NCBI GenBank assembly: GCA_963995505.1
Contig: OZ023192.1
Location: 14,863,001-14,927,000, forward strand
DNA: 64,000 bases
Origin: Hypericum androsaemum
Taxonomy: Eukaryota; Streptophyta; Magnoliopsida; Malpighiales; Hypericaceae
Direction of reading: 5' to 3'
Shown: positions 1 to 11,654 of the stretch, in pieces
How the letters are laid out: every line of letters starts with the position of its first letter
Position numbering within the stretch: position 1 is the first letter of the stretch
Position numbers and translations under genes: made by a program
Notes under the pieces: generated by a model
What the model was told of the DNA's origin: nothing
The model's database searches: none
What the model saw: the letters and a program-made list of their open reading frames with translations, nothing else

Positions 1-854
1 TGCCAGAACTTCCTCCGGGGCTCGAGTGCTTGCACGTCTGCAACTGTACAAGCCTCGAATTCATGCCAACTTTGCTGACACAATGTCCAGAGGATGATCA
101 AGGGACTGGCCTCAGGGTGGCCAATTTCGGAAATTGCTTCAATTTAAAGCCGGAAACCCGCGACAAAATCATGATAGAGGCACAGCAGCTAATTAAACAA
201 TGTGCAACTTATTTACTGAACCAGGTACATTTATTTGCCTAAACTATCGGCTTATATACGAAAGTTCGAGTGAGAACCAAGTTCATCTGATTAAACTGTC
301 CTATTGCATCATCATTTACATCGGCGCAGGAACTGGACGTGGAGGACTCTACTGAAGAACTGGAATACATCTTCATCATAAGCGAAGCCAGGTTCTGCAT
401 TCCCGGAACCGAGCTCCCTGATTGGTTCCAGTACCGTAGTACAGGGTGTTCCGTAACGATCCAGGCAAGCTCCGGCCCTGAAGTGGCAGACTTCGGTCGG
501 CTGGCGTTCGGGGTGGTCGTTGCCTGCAACGGAGAGTACAATGCGGAGGACTTCGACATCAGGTGCGAGTGTCAGCTGAAGTCTCACTCCGGGCAGTACA
601 TCGAGTGCGATTCCTACTACTACAGCCCCGACCCGGTTGACTTGGAGCACTGGAATCCAACGTTCCTAGGTTCGCACCATGTATTCCTCTGGTACAACTC
701 GTTCGGGTTCCATATGTCCCAACGGTATTTCACGGACGCCGTGTTTGAGTTCTACGCCGTGGATGCCAGGAAAGAGCGGCTTCTCAACTGCGAGGTAGTC
801 GGGTGTGGCGTCTCCGTGATGGAGCTTAAGTGCAAGATCAGAGAAAGTGAATGA
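1..854 (+). CDS. 3' end of a TIR-NBS-LRR (TNL) immune receptor, cut by the window edge
   Basis: This is the C-terminal part of a plant TNL resistance protein. An open frame from position 3 encodes the end of the leucine-rich repeats (LPPGLECLHVCNCTSLEF) and the usual post-LRR stretch with an FGNCFNL motif. The exon ends at 224 with a GT donor. The next exon runs from 330 (after GCAG) to the TGA at 852-854; both ends are phase 0. The last exon is a C-JID/post-LRR domain: CIPGTELPDWFQYRSTG, then beta-rich sequence ending in NCEVVGCGVSVMELK. In TNLs such as ROQ1 this domain helps bind the effector. The TIR and NB-ARC parts lie left of the window, so function cannot be judged. The gene converges on the next TNL with only 43 bp between stop codons. 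Confidence 0.88.
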
Positions 855-897
855 TTTTATTATTGCTGTGATTGTAATTATCGGATTATACTTGAAA

Positions 898-3800
898 TCA
901 CTCTGCATCATCAGCACCATCATCATCATCTTCGTCGTCGTGATCATATATCCCAATCCCGGAACTGCGTCCCATTTCGACTACACCACAGCTCAGCACC
1001 TCGCAGCTCTGCAAGCGCTCACCATCCATATCCACCAGAAAGAACTCAAACCTCCCCTCTACAACATGGTACTCAGCTGCATTGAACACATCCGGCTGAT
1101 ACCAAAGGAACAAATGCTGCGACTGGAGAAGATCGGGATCATCCTGCCTTGAGTTGTCCTCGTCAGCCAGGATCCGAGGTGGTCTGTAGTACGAATCAAG
1201 ATTGAAGCGGTGTCCAAACTTGGTTATCAGATGGCATTCACATTTTATGTTGAACTCGTGATAATCATAATAGCCATTGCAGTTGACAACGGCGCAGAAC
1301 GCGAGCTGACGGATATCCAACAGTCTGTTTTTACTTGGAGTCACTGTCAGTGATGAACCAACAGTTTCGAAGTCGAACCACTCGGGAACCTTGTCTTCCG
1401 GGAGACATAGCACAATCTCGATCTTCGGATGTCTTGTTGTAGAATTTTTCTGCTTGTCATGAACCAATTCTTCATAGTCCTGAGACATCGGAAAACCGAG
1501 TTGATGAATCACGGGACATTAGAAGGAATATGCAAAGAAACAGATGATGAGAAAAGGAACAAGAGAGAGACCTCGGTGAAGAGCCACGCAATCAAACTTC
1601 GAGTTCTGAGAAGTACACCATCTAGAATCTTGCTACTTTCATCTCTGCTTAAGCTGAGGCAATTGCCAAACATGAAGTAGCCATGACCAATTCCATATTC
1701 GGCGCGAAATTCGGCCACCGAACTTGGAGCTGATCTTAGACTTGCGCAATTGCACATATCTAAAACTTGTATTGCCATCGGTAGCTCGGGAAAACTCTCG
1801 AGCTTCTTGCAACCACTTACAGAAAGAGTAGATAGCTTGGAGAGTTGTATGATGCTCGATGGTATGCTCGTCAAGTTTTCTTCCTTCAAGTATAATTCTT
1901 CGAGTGACGATAAAGAACTGAGATCTTCAGGGACTTCTGATATACCACAAAACTTTACTCGAAGTACTTTTAGGCCATCGAAACCTCGAAGAGGAGTCAA
2001 GACAAGACTCTTACACCTCAAGAAACTCAAACTTTCAAGTCTGCTCATGTGACTGGGAGGGCAAGGCGTTTTCGCTACGCTACAGTCGGCTACCAAAAGA
2101 TGCTTTAAGGTTTCTATGTTCACTAATAATTCCGGCAATCGATCTGGATCCCGACATGTTACTCTAAGATGTTGTAGAGATCTCAATTCCCGGAAGCAAT
2201 CTTGCGAGTATTCCAACTTTGCGCATCCCTCAATATCAAGCAGTTGAAGATGTTCCAAATTGCTGATAGTGTCTGGGAGACTCTCAAGCTTACTGCAGTA
2301 ACTCAAATCCAAATTGTGAAGCTCAGAAAGCTTCCCAATTGAAGAAGGAACTTCAGTAATCTCTGTCCAGCTTAATTTTAGCACGTTCAGATTCAACGGA
2401 AGATCTGGAAACTCGGTCAACTTCGAGCACCGACTCAGAGAAAGGAACTTAAGATTTGTCAGCTTAACAAATCTTGGGAAAGTGCAGAGATTCTTGCAAT
2501 CTTCTAAGTTCAGATAGGAAAGGTTTCTCAACAGTTCAATGGACGAGGGTAGCTCTTTTAAACTTATGCAACCGTGCAACGACAGACATTCCAGCTTTCT
2601 CAGGTTAGTAGACATTCTCAGCTTTCTCAGCTTTATGCAACCTTTCAAAATGAGTACCTGAAGGTCAGGAACTTTTGACAAATCGGGCAATCTTCTTAGC
2701 TCTTTGGAGTGACTTAAATCGACAAACTTCAAGTTATTAAGGTACTGCAACAGACAAAACAAGGTAAGACGAACAGAGCATATGTATCTGCAGAAAAGAC
2801 AATTGTTTGTGATCATTGTTAAAATTACCTGCTCTGCGTTTGAGAACATCTCAATTTGGCTTCGAGGCATGCGAAGTTCGACAAGATTTTCCGGATTAAA
2901 AGTCGATGGCAAAGATTTAAAAGGGTATCGGTACCAGACAAGACTTCGAAGTGCATCTGGTAGAAAATCGAGGCCATCTGGAAAGAACACCTTCTGTTTT
3001 CCGGGGCATGAACTGTAAAAATGCAGCAATCTAAGGTTGTGCATCCCCAAGAAAACGTTAGAACTTGATTGTACATCTTGAATTCTTGATAAATCAAGCG
3101 CTATGCCTTCGATCTTTTTGCTCGCCTGTAAGCCGGAAGGAAAGAAACTAAGTAGAATTGCAAAAGTATGAGTACTCGAAGGAAACCGATAACATTGTTG
3201 AACTTACTTACCCTTTGTTTCTGAATAACATGACAGATATCCTTCGGATCCCATAACCTGCTGCGCTGTCCGGGTTCTTGAACCGACTGCTGTCGGATAA
3301 TGTCGAGACCCATTTCTCGCACCAACTTGTGCATCACCAACCTTTTTCTCCAAATCTTGATTAGAGACTTGTCTTCTAAATCTTTAATAACACTATTTGC
3401 ATCAAAACCACAGGCATGTATGAACCTTTTAGCATAATCCGAATCCTCCCCAACAAAAAAACACGCAATATCGAGAAATATACTCTTTTCGTGATCTTCC
3501 AACTGATCATAACTTCCCTTCAGAGCTTCAATGATCTCCTTATCAGGAAAATTTGCCAACTTTGACAGCATACTTTCCCATTGCTTTGCTCCCTTGTTGT
3601 GCAGCTTGGAGGCCAAAACATCAAGAACTTTGGGAATCCCGTCTGCGTATCTGACCACCCTTTTTGACAGATCCATGTGCCTCTCCGTGCAACGAGCGTC
3701 TAGAAAAGCACGTCGTTTGAAAAGCTGAGAAGCATGACAATAAGATAACCGTTGAACCTCGTAGGTCTCGTTGCATCCCTTTTTCAGTACCTGTCTGTCT

Positions 3801-4917
3801 CTGCTAGTTATGAGCATTTTGGTTCCTGGACCATATAACTGGTCTGCCAAAATTTCCATCTGCAGATGGGTGTTCACATCATCCAGAACAACTAGAACTC
3901 TTTTCTTCCGAAGCTTTCGCTTAACATGCACGGAAAGCGTACTCGGTGTGCCAATTGTGTGATCTTCCACCTTGAGCAACATTGCGAGGATCCTGTTTCT
4001 CAGTCCAACCAAGTTGCAATTCTCCAGTTCTTCTTTGACATTCACGAAGCAACAATCGTCGAACTTGGAAGCAATCTTGTTGAACAACTTCTCTGCCAGA
4101 GCTGTTTTGCCTATCCCACCCATCCCCCAAATGCCTACAGATTTCACACCAGTCCTCCACAACAGCAATTCGACTTCTGCAACGCACGAATCAAGTCCAA
4201 CGAATCCGTCATCGTTGACATCCCCAAGAGGCACAAGCTTCTCCAGCTTCTTCGAAACATCACTGACTATGTCGTCAATCAGCCTGGCCTCAGACCTATC
4301 AAAAATGCAATCACAGCCAGTTAATGAAAGACCCAGATGCTCAAACAAAGGCGACAGGTCGGTGAATTTTCTACGCTTATAACAAACGCACATCACATTC
4401 AATGGGAGACTATTCCAACAACGACAATGGAGAAAAACACGTACTCAGAGTCCCCCGAAACCCGGCCGCTCAAGCAGCTAACGAACTGCAGGGCCTGCCT
4501 CCAATCCGCGACCAACTCCCCCTCGAACTTCCTCTCGTGATCAGCCAACGCCACGCCATAGTTCCCAGTCAACTCCTGCACGTCCGAGGGGTCCACGCGG
4601 TAAAACACGGGGATCACCATGTGCCCCATTGCGCCCATACACAGGTGTATCTTGGCCAGCTCCTGGAGGCACCACTCGGAGGCCGCGTAGTTGGCGGAGA
4701 AGATGACGATGGAGATATGGGACTGCTCGATCTTCTCCAAGAGGGTGGGGGCTATCTCTTCGCCTCTCTCGAGGTTGTAGTCGATGAAGGTGTCGACTTG
4801 GTTCCGGGAGAGCGCGTCGAAGAGGAGGCTCACGAAGCCTTTCCGCGTATCCCTGGCGTAGAAGCTAAGAAACACGTCGTACTTGCGGGGAGGGGAGGAG
4901 GGAGAAGCCATAGCCAT
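898..4917 (-). CDS. Complete TIR-NB-ARC-LRR-C-JID immune receptor (TNL), five exons
   Basis: Intracellular immune receptor of about 1,202 aa. Exons read on the minus strand: 4917-4445, 4295-3212, 3125-2829, 2744-1572 and 1479-898; all splice phases agree, giving 3,609 nt including the stop. The TIR domain (about residues 12-150, KYDVFLSF) keeps the catalytic Glu86 of the NADase helix (EWCLQEL). NB-ARC motifs follow in order: P-loop GMGGIGKT (215-222), kinase-2 VLVVLDDV (291-298), RNBS-B LITSRD, a GLPL equivalent reading GIPKVL, and FLDIACFF. The MHD motif reads MHK (479-481). LRRs span exons 3-4, and exon 5 is a C-JID domain ending in an acidic tail. Exon 1 uses a strong GTACGT donor. The exon 4 donor (GTCTCT) is weak but is the one that keeps phase. 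The TIR start reads FYARDTR instead of the common FRGEDTR. It is probably functional or recently so. Confidence 0.9.
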
Positions 4918-5690
4918 TGGGTGGAGCTTGGAGAAGGTGAAGGACTTCGAGAGACAATGGGAAGGGTATCAAGGTAATTTTGTTAGGTGTTGACCCAGGA
5001 GACAGGAAGTGTTCTGTCTTAACTGGTTCCAAGTCATCTGTTACTCTTTCAAAAAAAAAAAAGTCAGCTGTTCCAAGAGTAGAAAAAAAAAATTTATTAG
5101 AGTGAAAAATAAATTCTATTGAGATTTATGTTATGTCATTTAAAAAATATATTTTCGGAGGAAACAAGACAAGTGAGGCCGTCAAATCTAATATCTGAAT
5201 CCAAACATCCATGAAAACTCTCATTTCATGCTCGGACCCTATTTAAGAACACCTTTTCGAACCTTTTTTCAAACATGTCCCGTGAAATACTTGGTGGTTG
5301 GCGTTGGATTTCCATGCTCAAGAAAGTTCCAATGATTTTAATTTGTCTTCCATAATGAACTCCCAAAACAGAACGTTAACCAATTGCAAGGGCAAACACA
5401 CGGCCGAGGGAGGGGGCTCGAAAGCTTCGGGACAATGGCGTTAGACCAAAATTTTCTTAGTTTCAAAAGAGGCCTTCGAGCAAAAGCCAAAACCCCTGAT
5501 ATGTACTCCGAGCAGACAGAGTCCTTGTAGAATCACAGCAATCTGCAGCTACCACCGAAAACCGGACCCTAGCATACACTCTCTTGAACCATCATCATGC
5601 AGGAAACATCAAACTAGCACGACGGAAAGAATTATGACTAGCTATAACATCACAATCTCTTCTAAGTGATTCACAGGTCACCAAGATATA
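4918..5690. other. Intergenic: TNL upstream region and SRP9 3' flank
   Basis: This 0.77-kb stretch separates the TNL start (4917) from the SRP9 stop (5691); both genes are on the minus strand. It must hold the TNL promoter and the SRP9 3' UTR. I see A/T runs at 5050-5160 but no convincing open frame or repeat. Confidence 0.5.
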
Positions 5691-7180
5691 TCATTGTTTC
5701 CTTCCCCTTCCTTTCTTTCCAGGTTGTGCTTCTGTTGGTTCTTTACTTGCAATTCCCGACACGTCGGCTGCAATCCGAGGTGAGAAAAATGATTAGCATA
5801 TTGGCGTATACATGGACATCCCAACCTAAAGATTAGGCAGGAAATCTTACCATCGGGACCTCGTGACATCAAAGTGAAAAACAAGTTATTCAATTTCTCC
5901 ATCTTCTTGGCTTCCTGTGCCTGATCAGTTTTGAACTTGAGACACTGAAAGCATCAGAGTGAGAATAATTAAAGGTAGAGAACATATTTCTAAAATATAA
6001 AAAAAAAACATCTTAGAGAACATATAGCATCTGGCCTGTCCATTGCCAAGGAGGATGCCATTAAACTAGTACAGAATTCGGTTTCATTCCCAGGTCTCAT
6101 AGTGAGACTAGATATCCTGAGAGTCCATTCCTACTTGTTGGAATTCTTCTCTTTTTCTTTTCTTCCTTTACCAAAATACTAATGAAATCATCGAACTACA
6201 AATCTCAAAATTGCATAATACGAATTGCAACGAGGAGATGAGAAAGCCAAAACACCATGCATAAACTGCATTCATCAGTATACATTGAGATTGAGGCATG
6301 GATATAAAAACATCTTAAGAACTGCCGTAAATTTTCACCTTTTCAGTGATTTCTTATACTCAAAACACAGACAATTGGCGGCTAAATGCTACACTGAACT
6401 TCCATGAATCACAACAGACGCAGCAGCAGCACATAATCTCAACAAGAACATTTTTCAATAAATGCCGTATGCTACCACCTTTTTTGTTGGTAAGCAGCCA
6501 TTTTGCAATCACAAACATCCTACACAACAGATCCCCTTTATTATTCATAAAGCGAAAAAGGCAACTCCGGGTACTTCAATCTCCAGTACACTATTTACCA
6601 ACTCACAACAAACACAGTTAGTTCATCCCTGGGCCTGAGATTCATTCGTCCACGCGTCGGATCAAACTGCAAAAAGACCTAATACCAGAATCACGCCAAA
6701 CCGAAACCTCATTACTCAGAGAGCAACTAATTCCGATCACAACATCATCCAGTTGTAATAAACTGGATATGAATTTGGCAAAATTTTAACCTAAACTCAC
6801 TCCACTCTCATTCCTTCCTACCAAAAAGAAAACAAAGAACCTAATCCAACAAAATGCACCTAATCCAATCCACCGCACGCCGGAACCCTAAACCTAGAAT
6901 TCGCGTAACGGAATAATAAACGCGAATATTGTACACGCGTACCTCCTTGTTGTCGGTGACCTTGAGGACCAACTTGCCATCGCAGTGCCTGTACTTCATC
7001 TGGTACCGCGTCTAAGAGAGAAAAAAAAGAGCAGAAATTCCCTTTTTTTTTAAATAAATAAAATAAAAGGGAATATAGTGAAGAGATCGTAAGGAGGAAG
7101 CGACGTACGGAATCGGGATCGGCGCGGAAGAGGTGGACGGTGCGTTCCTCGAACTCGTCCCACGAAGTTATATAAACCAT
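5691..7180 (-). CDS. SRP9: Signal recognition particle 9 kDa protein, four exons
   Basis: SRP9 pairs with SRP14 and binds the Alu domain of SRP RNA in the cytosol, where it slows translation while nascent secretory proteins are targeted to the ER. The coding exons are 7180-7109, 7011-6943, 5944-5851 and 5767-5691, in phase, giving 103 aa. The start MVYITSWDEFEERTVHLFR and the next segment YRHCDGKLVLKVTDNKE are hallmark SRP9 sequence, followed by EAKKMEKLNNLFFTLM and a basic tail GKKGRGRKQ. All introns are GT-AG: 97 bp, 998 bp and 83 bp. The length matches plant SRP9. The start is fixed by the conserved N-terminus. It is a single compact gene that looks intact. Confidence 0.95.
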
Positions 7181-7352
7181 TGCCGAGTTTCTTCCTCTTT
7201 TTTTGGGGGAAAATTGATCAAACCCAGTAAGCGTAGAGAGAGAGGGAGAGGGAAAAAGAAAGCAATTGGATTTGGGGGAATTATAGGTTAGAAGGGGTTT
7301 AGAGTTTAGACTATCTCAAGGAATGTGACCCGGTCCATAAATTTAGAAAATA

Positions 7353-8531
7353 TTTATTTTAGTATCATGTTGTATTTCAAAAAATTATTTTAGTATCATG
7401 TGATAAAAAATTTATCAATCGAGTCAAACCTCACCCAATATACATTACTTTGGTCTACGGGCAGTTTCCCGGCCCCTGCCTGTCCACATCGGCATGCCAC
7501 GTAGTTCCTTCTTTCCTAGTGTTATGCCACCTCACCTTACCCATCCGCGGGTCTAGCATTATGTGGCAAATGGCTAAAATATCAAAACAATCCCTGAGTT
7601 ACTTATAATTGTTTAAAAACCCCAACTTTACCTTACCCAACAGTACAAGAAATGCACCATCAATTTAATTGAACACTAGAGGAAAGGGTAAAATGGGGTC
7701 AGCCAGAGTCGAGATTGATCGATAAGCATTGATGGGCAGTGCAGTTGACATCATCGCCGACCTCCAACCCAAAATGACGTGGCTCAATCCCACGGCGGCG
7801 GGGGCTCCATGCATAGATCTGGAGTAGCGACGGCCTGAAACATGTTCAAGTTTTGTACAGCCCTACGTGGGCGGCCTCGATTGCCTTGTCGTTCTCGACG
7901 TCTTGTACTCCGGCTTCCTTGAAAACCCTCGTCTTTGCTTGTGTTGCTCGTTCGTCGTCCCGAAGGTAGGCCCCTACTCGATCCCCGCTTCCCTATAGTA
8001 CTCCGGCGGCCTTGAAAACCCTCGTCTTTTTGTTTTGGGCCCCGTCGCCGCAGTAGAGACGGAGGCGGCTAGCATCATCGGAGTTCTGGTCCGACGAGAG
8101 ATGAGGGAGGCCGGGAGACGACGGGTACAAGGTGGTATTATTGAGGCGGCGGCTATTTTCATGGAGGGAAGGGAGGATTAAAGTATATAAAAATTGGAAA
8201 TTGGGTTTTGACTTTTGAGAGAGGAGGAAGGCGACTGAAATTGAAGAGAGAGAAGGAAGAGGGGTTAAAATTGGGTTTTAAAAAATTATAAACAAATAAG
8301 TGATTGTTTCGTAATTTATCATCTTGCCACGTAATTCTTATAATTTGCAGCAAAAATTCGACATGGCTCGCCACGTCATACACTAAACGCTGCCGTTTGG
8401 AAGGGCGGGGTCCGGACAGCTGCCTGCGGACCAAAGTGATGTATATTGAGTAAGGTTTGACTCGATTGATTGAGTTTTTACCATAGGATACTAAAGTAAT
8501 TTTTTGGGATACCACAAGGTACTAAAATAAA
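7353..8531. mobile_element. Non-autonomous TIR DNA transposon, about 1.18 kb, MULE-like
   Basis: The ends are long imperfect inverted repeats of roughly 110 bp. The left end (TTTATTTTAG..., with CAATCGAGTCAAACCT and CAATATACAT inside) is repeated in reverse complement at 8420-8531. The interior is GC-rich and contains a directly repeated 20-odd-bp stretch (7910-7940 and 7997-8027) ending in CTTGAAAACCCTCGTCTTT. No transposase is visible. I could not find a clean target duplication. The long TIRs suggest a Mutator-like element; that assignment is inference. Confidence 0.75.
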
Positions 8532-8783
8532 TTTTTTCTTATAAATAATTAAAATCTCATTCTCATTCAAATATAATCCAACCCAACTAAATAGTTTGGA
8601 TAAATTACTTTCAAGCCCCTGACATTTGGTCACCCTCCTTCTAGGGTCCCTGACTTTTGGAAAATGATTGTCCCGTCCCTAAGTTTTGATGATAATAGAC
8701 TCTCGAATCCTTGGAGCCAGAATATTCTTTTTTCTCCGGTGAACTCCTACATGAAATGACCAAAATGCCCTCCTATTAAAAAA

Positions 8784-10278
8784 GGAAAAGTACCATTTGA
8801 ATCCTGTGGTTTACACGGATTTTGCGATATGATCCTGAGGTTTAGAAACGACTTTTTTGGTAGTTGTGGTTTCACATTTTTTGCGTTAAAGGCTCAGAAA
8901 ATGGTGTCGTTTCATTCCTGAGTTATCTCGCCACATCAAATTTTTTTATGCGGTTGGAAAGCTTAGTCAGCATGAAGGAAAATATCATTTTTAATCCCTA
9001 ATTTTTTTATAATTTGTCAAAAACATCCCTCTCTCTCCCCGTTCTTCTTCTTCCTCCTCCCCCTCTCACCTCTCGGTCCTCTCTCTTTTGCATCAGTAAA
9101 AAAATAATTTTCCATTTTTTGTTTTCTCAGAAATCTAACAACTATATGAAAAATTAATAAAAGAGGGGAATAATTAAAGAAATTAACTTGCAACTATTAT
9201 TAAGTCTAGCGAAATAATATAGAAATGTCACCGACGGTAACAAACACATATCCGACTTGAGGCAAAACGGTGACCCAACCTGAATCCGAAAGCATTTAGT
9301 ACTTCATGCTCTGAACCTGGTACTCTAACTCGACCACATACGGGTACGACCCGCCAGCTCTAATATCAGAACAACACTTGCGAACCACCATGACCGAGCG
9401 GGCCTGGGTCGGATCCTCCCTAAATGGGTTCTTAAATCAGGCCTGTTTTGAAACCATATCAACCACGTCCAGCCCCAGCTCCTCGAGAGCCCGGTCCAAC
9501 CCACGAAGAGAAGACAAAGGTAGGCCCGGGACGTCGAACATGAAAGACTGGTCATCCTCGTTGAAGCCGAGCGGCCAGTGGTTGGCGTCTAGGGAGAAGG
9601 AGGGTTGTGTTGGAAGAGGCCGAGCGAATCGGACTCGGTCTAGTGGGCGAGTTGGGAGGGGAGTTGGTGGTCGACGAGCTGGAAGAAGGCGAGTTGGTGG
9701 TGGGTGGGGAGGGGAGAGAGAGGGTGGGGGAAGGGAAGGGAGGGGGGTGTTGGGGAAGAGGGTAGGAGGAGAGAGCTGGTGGGAGAAGGCATCGACGGAG
9801 GCAGCGGTGGAGGGGGTGGTCAGGAGGGATGATGAAGGGGTAGGGGTGAAATTGGATATGGATATGGAATTTGGTTTTGGTTTAGCATATGGATACTTTG
9901 GTTTTGGTTTCTGGTGGTACAGTTTTGTGGGAAGCAATGAAAGAAGAGACGAGGGGAGGAAGGGGGAGAAGAGTGAGGTGAAATAGGAAGAAGAAGAAGA
10001 AGAATGGGGTTTCTTTTGAAAAATATAAACAAAGAGGGGGACTGAAAATGATATTTCCCTAAGTGCCAACTAAGCTTGCCAATCAGATAAAAAAATCTGA
10101 TGTGGCGAGACAACTCAGCAAAGAAACTGCACCATTTTTAGATTCAAAGCTGATTTTTGGTTCGGGGAGGTTCCCGAGCCTCTAATGTAAAAAACGTGAA
10201 ACCACAAATACCAAAAAAGTCATTTCTAAACCTCAGGATCATATCGCAAAATCACATGATTCAAATGGTATTTTTTCC
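8784..10278. mobile_element. Second TIR element nested within the 8598-10812 element
   Basis: Its ends match in inverted orientation over about 200 bp: GGAAAAGTACCATTTGAAT on the left against its reverse complement near 10260-10278. Both ends also share the CCTGAGGTTTAGAAACGACTTTTTTGG-type tract. It lies wholly inside the other element, so it is the younger insertion. Flanking A-rich sequence (ATTAAAAAA / CAAAAAAAT) may be a degraded duplication. The interior is unusually GC-rich and contains a coding-like minus-strand segment, listed separately. Confidence 0.8.
9310..9790 (-). pseudogene. Coding-like host-gene fragment inside a TIR element (possible Pack-MULE capture)
   Basis: On the minus strand an open frame reads through a proline-rich, transit-peptide-like stretch into ordinary protein-like sequence: LDANHWPLGFNEDDQ, then LDRALEELGLDVVDMVSKQA. 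An in-frame TGA follows, and the same frame stays open for about 46 more codons (FKNPFREDPTQARSVM, ending near EYQVQSMKY). GC content is well above the flanks. I do not recognise the parent protein. The composition and position inside a MULE-like element suggest a captured gene fragment, broken by a stop. It could also be chance open frame in GC-rich sequence. Confidence 0.45.
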
Positions 10279-10812
10279 CAAAAAAATCCTCTTTCCTTCC
10301 CCTTCATCTTCCTCTCACTTCATCTTCTTGCTTCCCACCTTCAACCAAAATCAAAACAAAAAAATAAATCTAAATATTTTTAATGAGAATTAAAACCAAT
10401 TAGAAATAATTAAAACTAATTAGAGAGAATCAAAATTTTAATAATCAAAATTTTCAGAATTAGACACCAACCTGAGGTGAGGGGATTTAATGTGGAGATG
10501 AGAGGGGGGAGATTTCGACGAAAGGGACAAAGAAAACCAGAGCGACTTGTTTATTAGTTTTGATTTTGGTTGAAGATGGGAGAAAGAAGATGAAGTGGGA
10601 GGAAGAAGAAGGGAAAGAAAAGAGAATTTTTTTTGTGGGAGTGCATTTTGGTCATTTCAAGTGGAGGTTCACCAGAGAAAAGGGAATATTCCAGATCTAG
10701 GAACTCGAGAGTCATTATTATCAAAATTTAGGGACGGAACAATCATTTTCCAAAGGTCAGGGACCCTAGGGGGAGGGTGACCAAAGGTCAAAGACTTGAG
10801 AGTAATTTACCC

Positions 10813-11499
10813 AAATAGTTTTGCTACTTTGTTAGTGATCTTGTCCAACACAGGTTACCAAATAAATAATTAATTTCTCTCACATCTACACACATGTATT
10901 ATTTATACTAATTTTCATAGAAAACTAAAAATTAAACTCTATACGAATTGAAAATATTAGGCTCGAGTTATAGAGAATAAAAAATACGAATTTTCATATT
11001 TTTATCGAATAACATTGTGTTAAGTGTCACTAGATAAAAAAAATAAAAAATAAAAATATAATACACATCGACACGGACCGCGTGTTAAGCGGCCGACAGC
11101 CCTCTGCACACGCGAGAGTTAGCTGCCAATTTTCTTTTAGCTTTTTTTATTTTCTTCCTTTGTCCTATTCACGACCTTGGTGACAAAGGTCACGGCTAAA
11201 CTTAGTCTTAGGATTTAATAAGAAATCGGATTTGTTATTGGACAGAGAGAGAGAAAGCGATTAGATCATGGGGTTTAAATAATTCTTAAATAATATGGGG
11301 GGAATTAATTTTTTTTTTAAAAGGGTTATAGATCCACCTACGAGAAGGTGGGTAGCCTTAACCATGTGAGTCTTGTGAATCTTTTCCGAGCCAAACCCCA
11401 GCTCAGCTTCGTGTGGGCCGTCTCCTTCGGTATCTCCTGTCGATGGACCAACCGGGACGGTGGCCGACCTGAGGGGAAAGACGCCGATCAGGAGGACGT

Positions 11500-11538
<39 letters not shown>

Positions 11539-11654
11539 GGGGGGGGAATTAAACAATGGTGTACTGGCTGAGCCGCGTTTGCCGAGAGTAGCTCTTTCAA
11601 TGATGTATTTGGGGGCATTCTGGTAATTTGACTCTGACTCATGAGGCTAGTGAA
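10813..11654. other. Intergenic, with a roughly 40-bp poly-G tract
   Basis: No supported gene. It contains an almost uninterrupted G run from about 11501 to 11547 and a G-rich segment. The proline-rich and glycine-rich open frames over this run are artefacts of the homopolymer. Confidence 0.6.

Larger units (their letters stand above)
8598..10812. mobile_element. MULE-type TIR element with perfect 9-bp target duplication, carrying a nested element
   Basis: Inverted repeats of about 190 bp at 8598-8785 and 10640-10812 share the GACCTTTGGTCACCC-type core. They are flanked by the identical 9 bp AAATAGTTT at 8589-8597 and 10813-10821, the signature of Mutator-like insertion. A relative with the same TIRs sits at 50500-52117. 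A second TIR element (8784-10278) is inserted just inside the left repeat. No transposase was found. Confidence 0.88.

Noticed and set aside
3926..4382. Plus-strand frames of 130-136 codons opposite the NB-ARC exon
   Set aside because: Antisense shadows of the P-loop exon, with no domain of their own.
4402..4977. 191-codon plus-strand open frame opposite the TIR exon
   Set aside because: It is the antisense of the GC-rich TIR exon; the minus strand has a clear TIR domain.
9378..9986. 202-codon plus-strand arginine/glycine-rich frame
   Set aside because: Low-complexity complement of the proline-rich stretch inside a TIR element; not protein-like.
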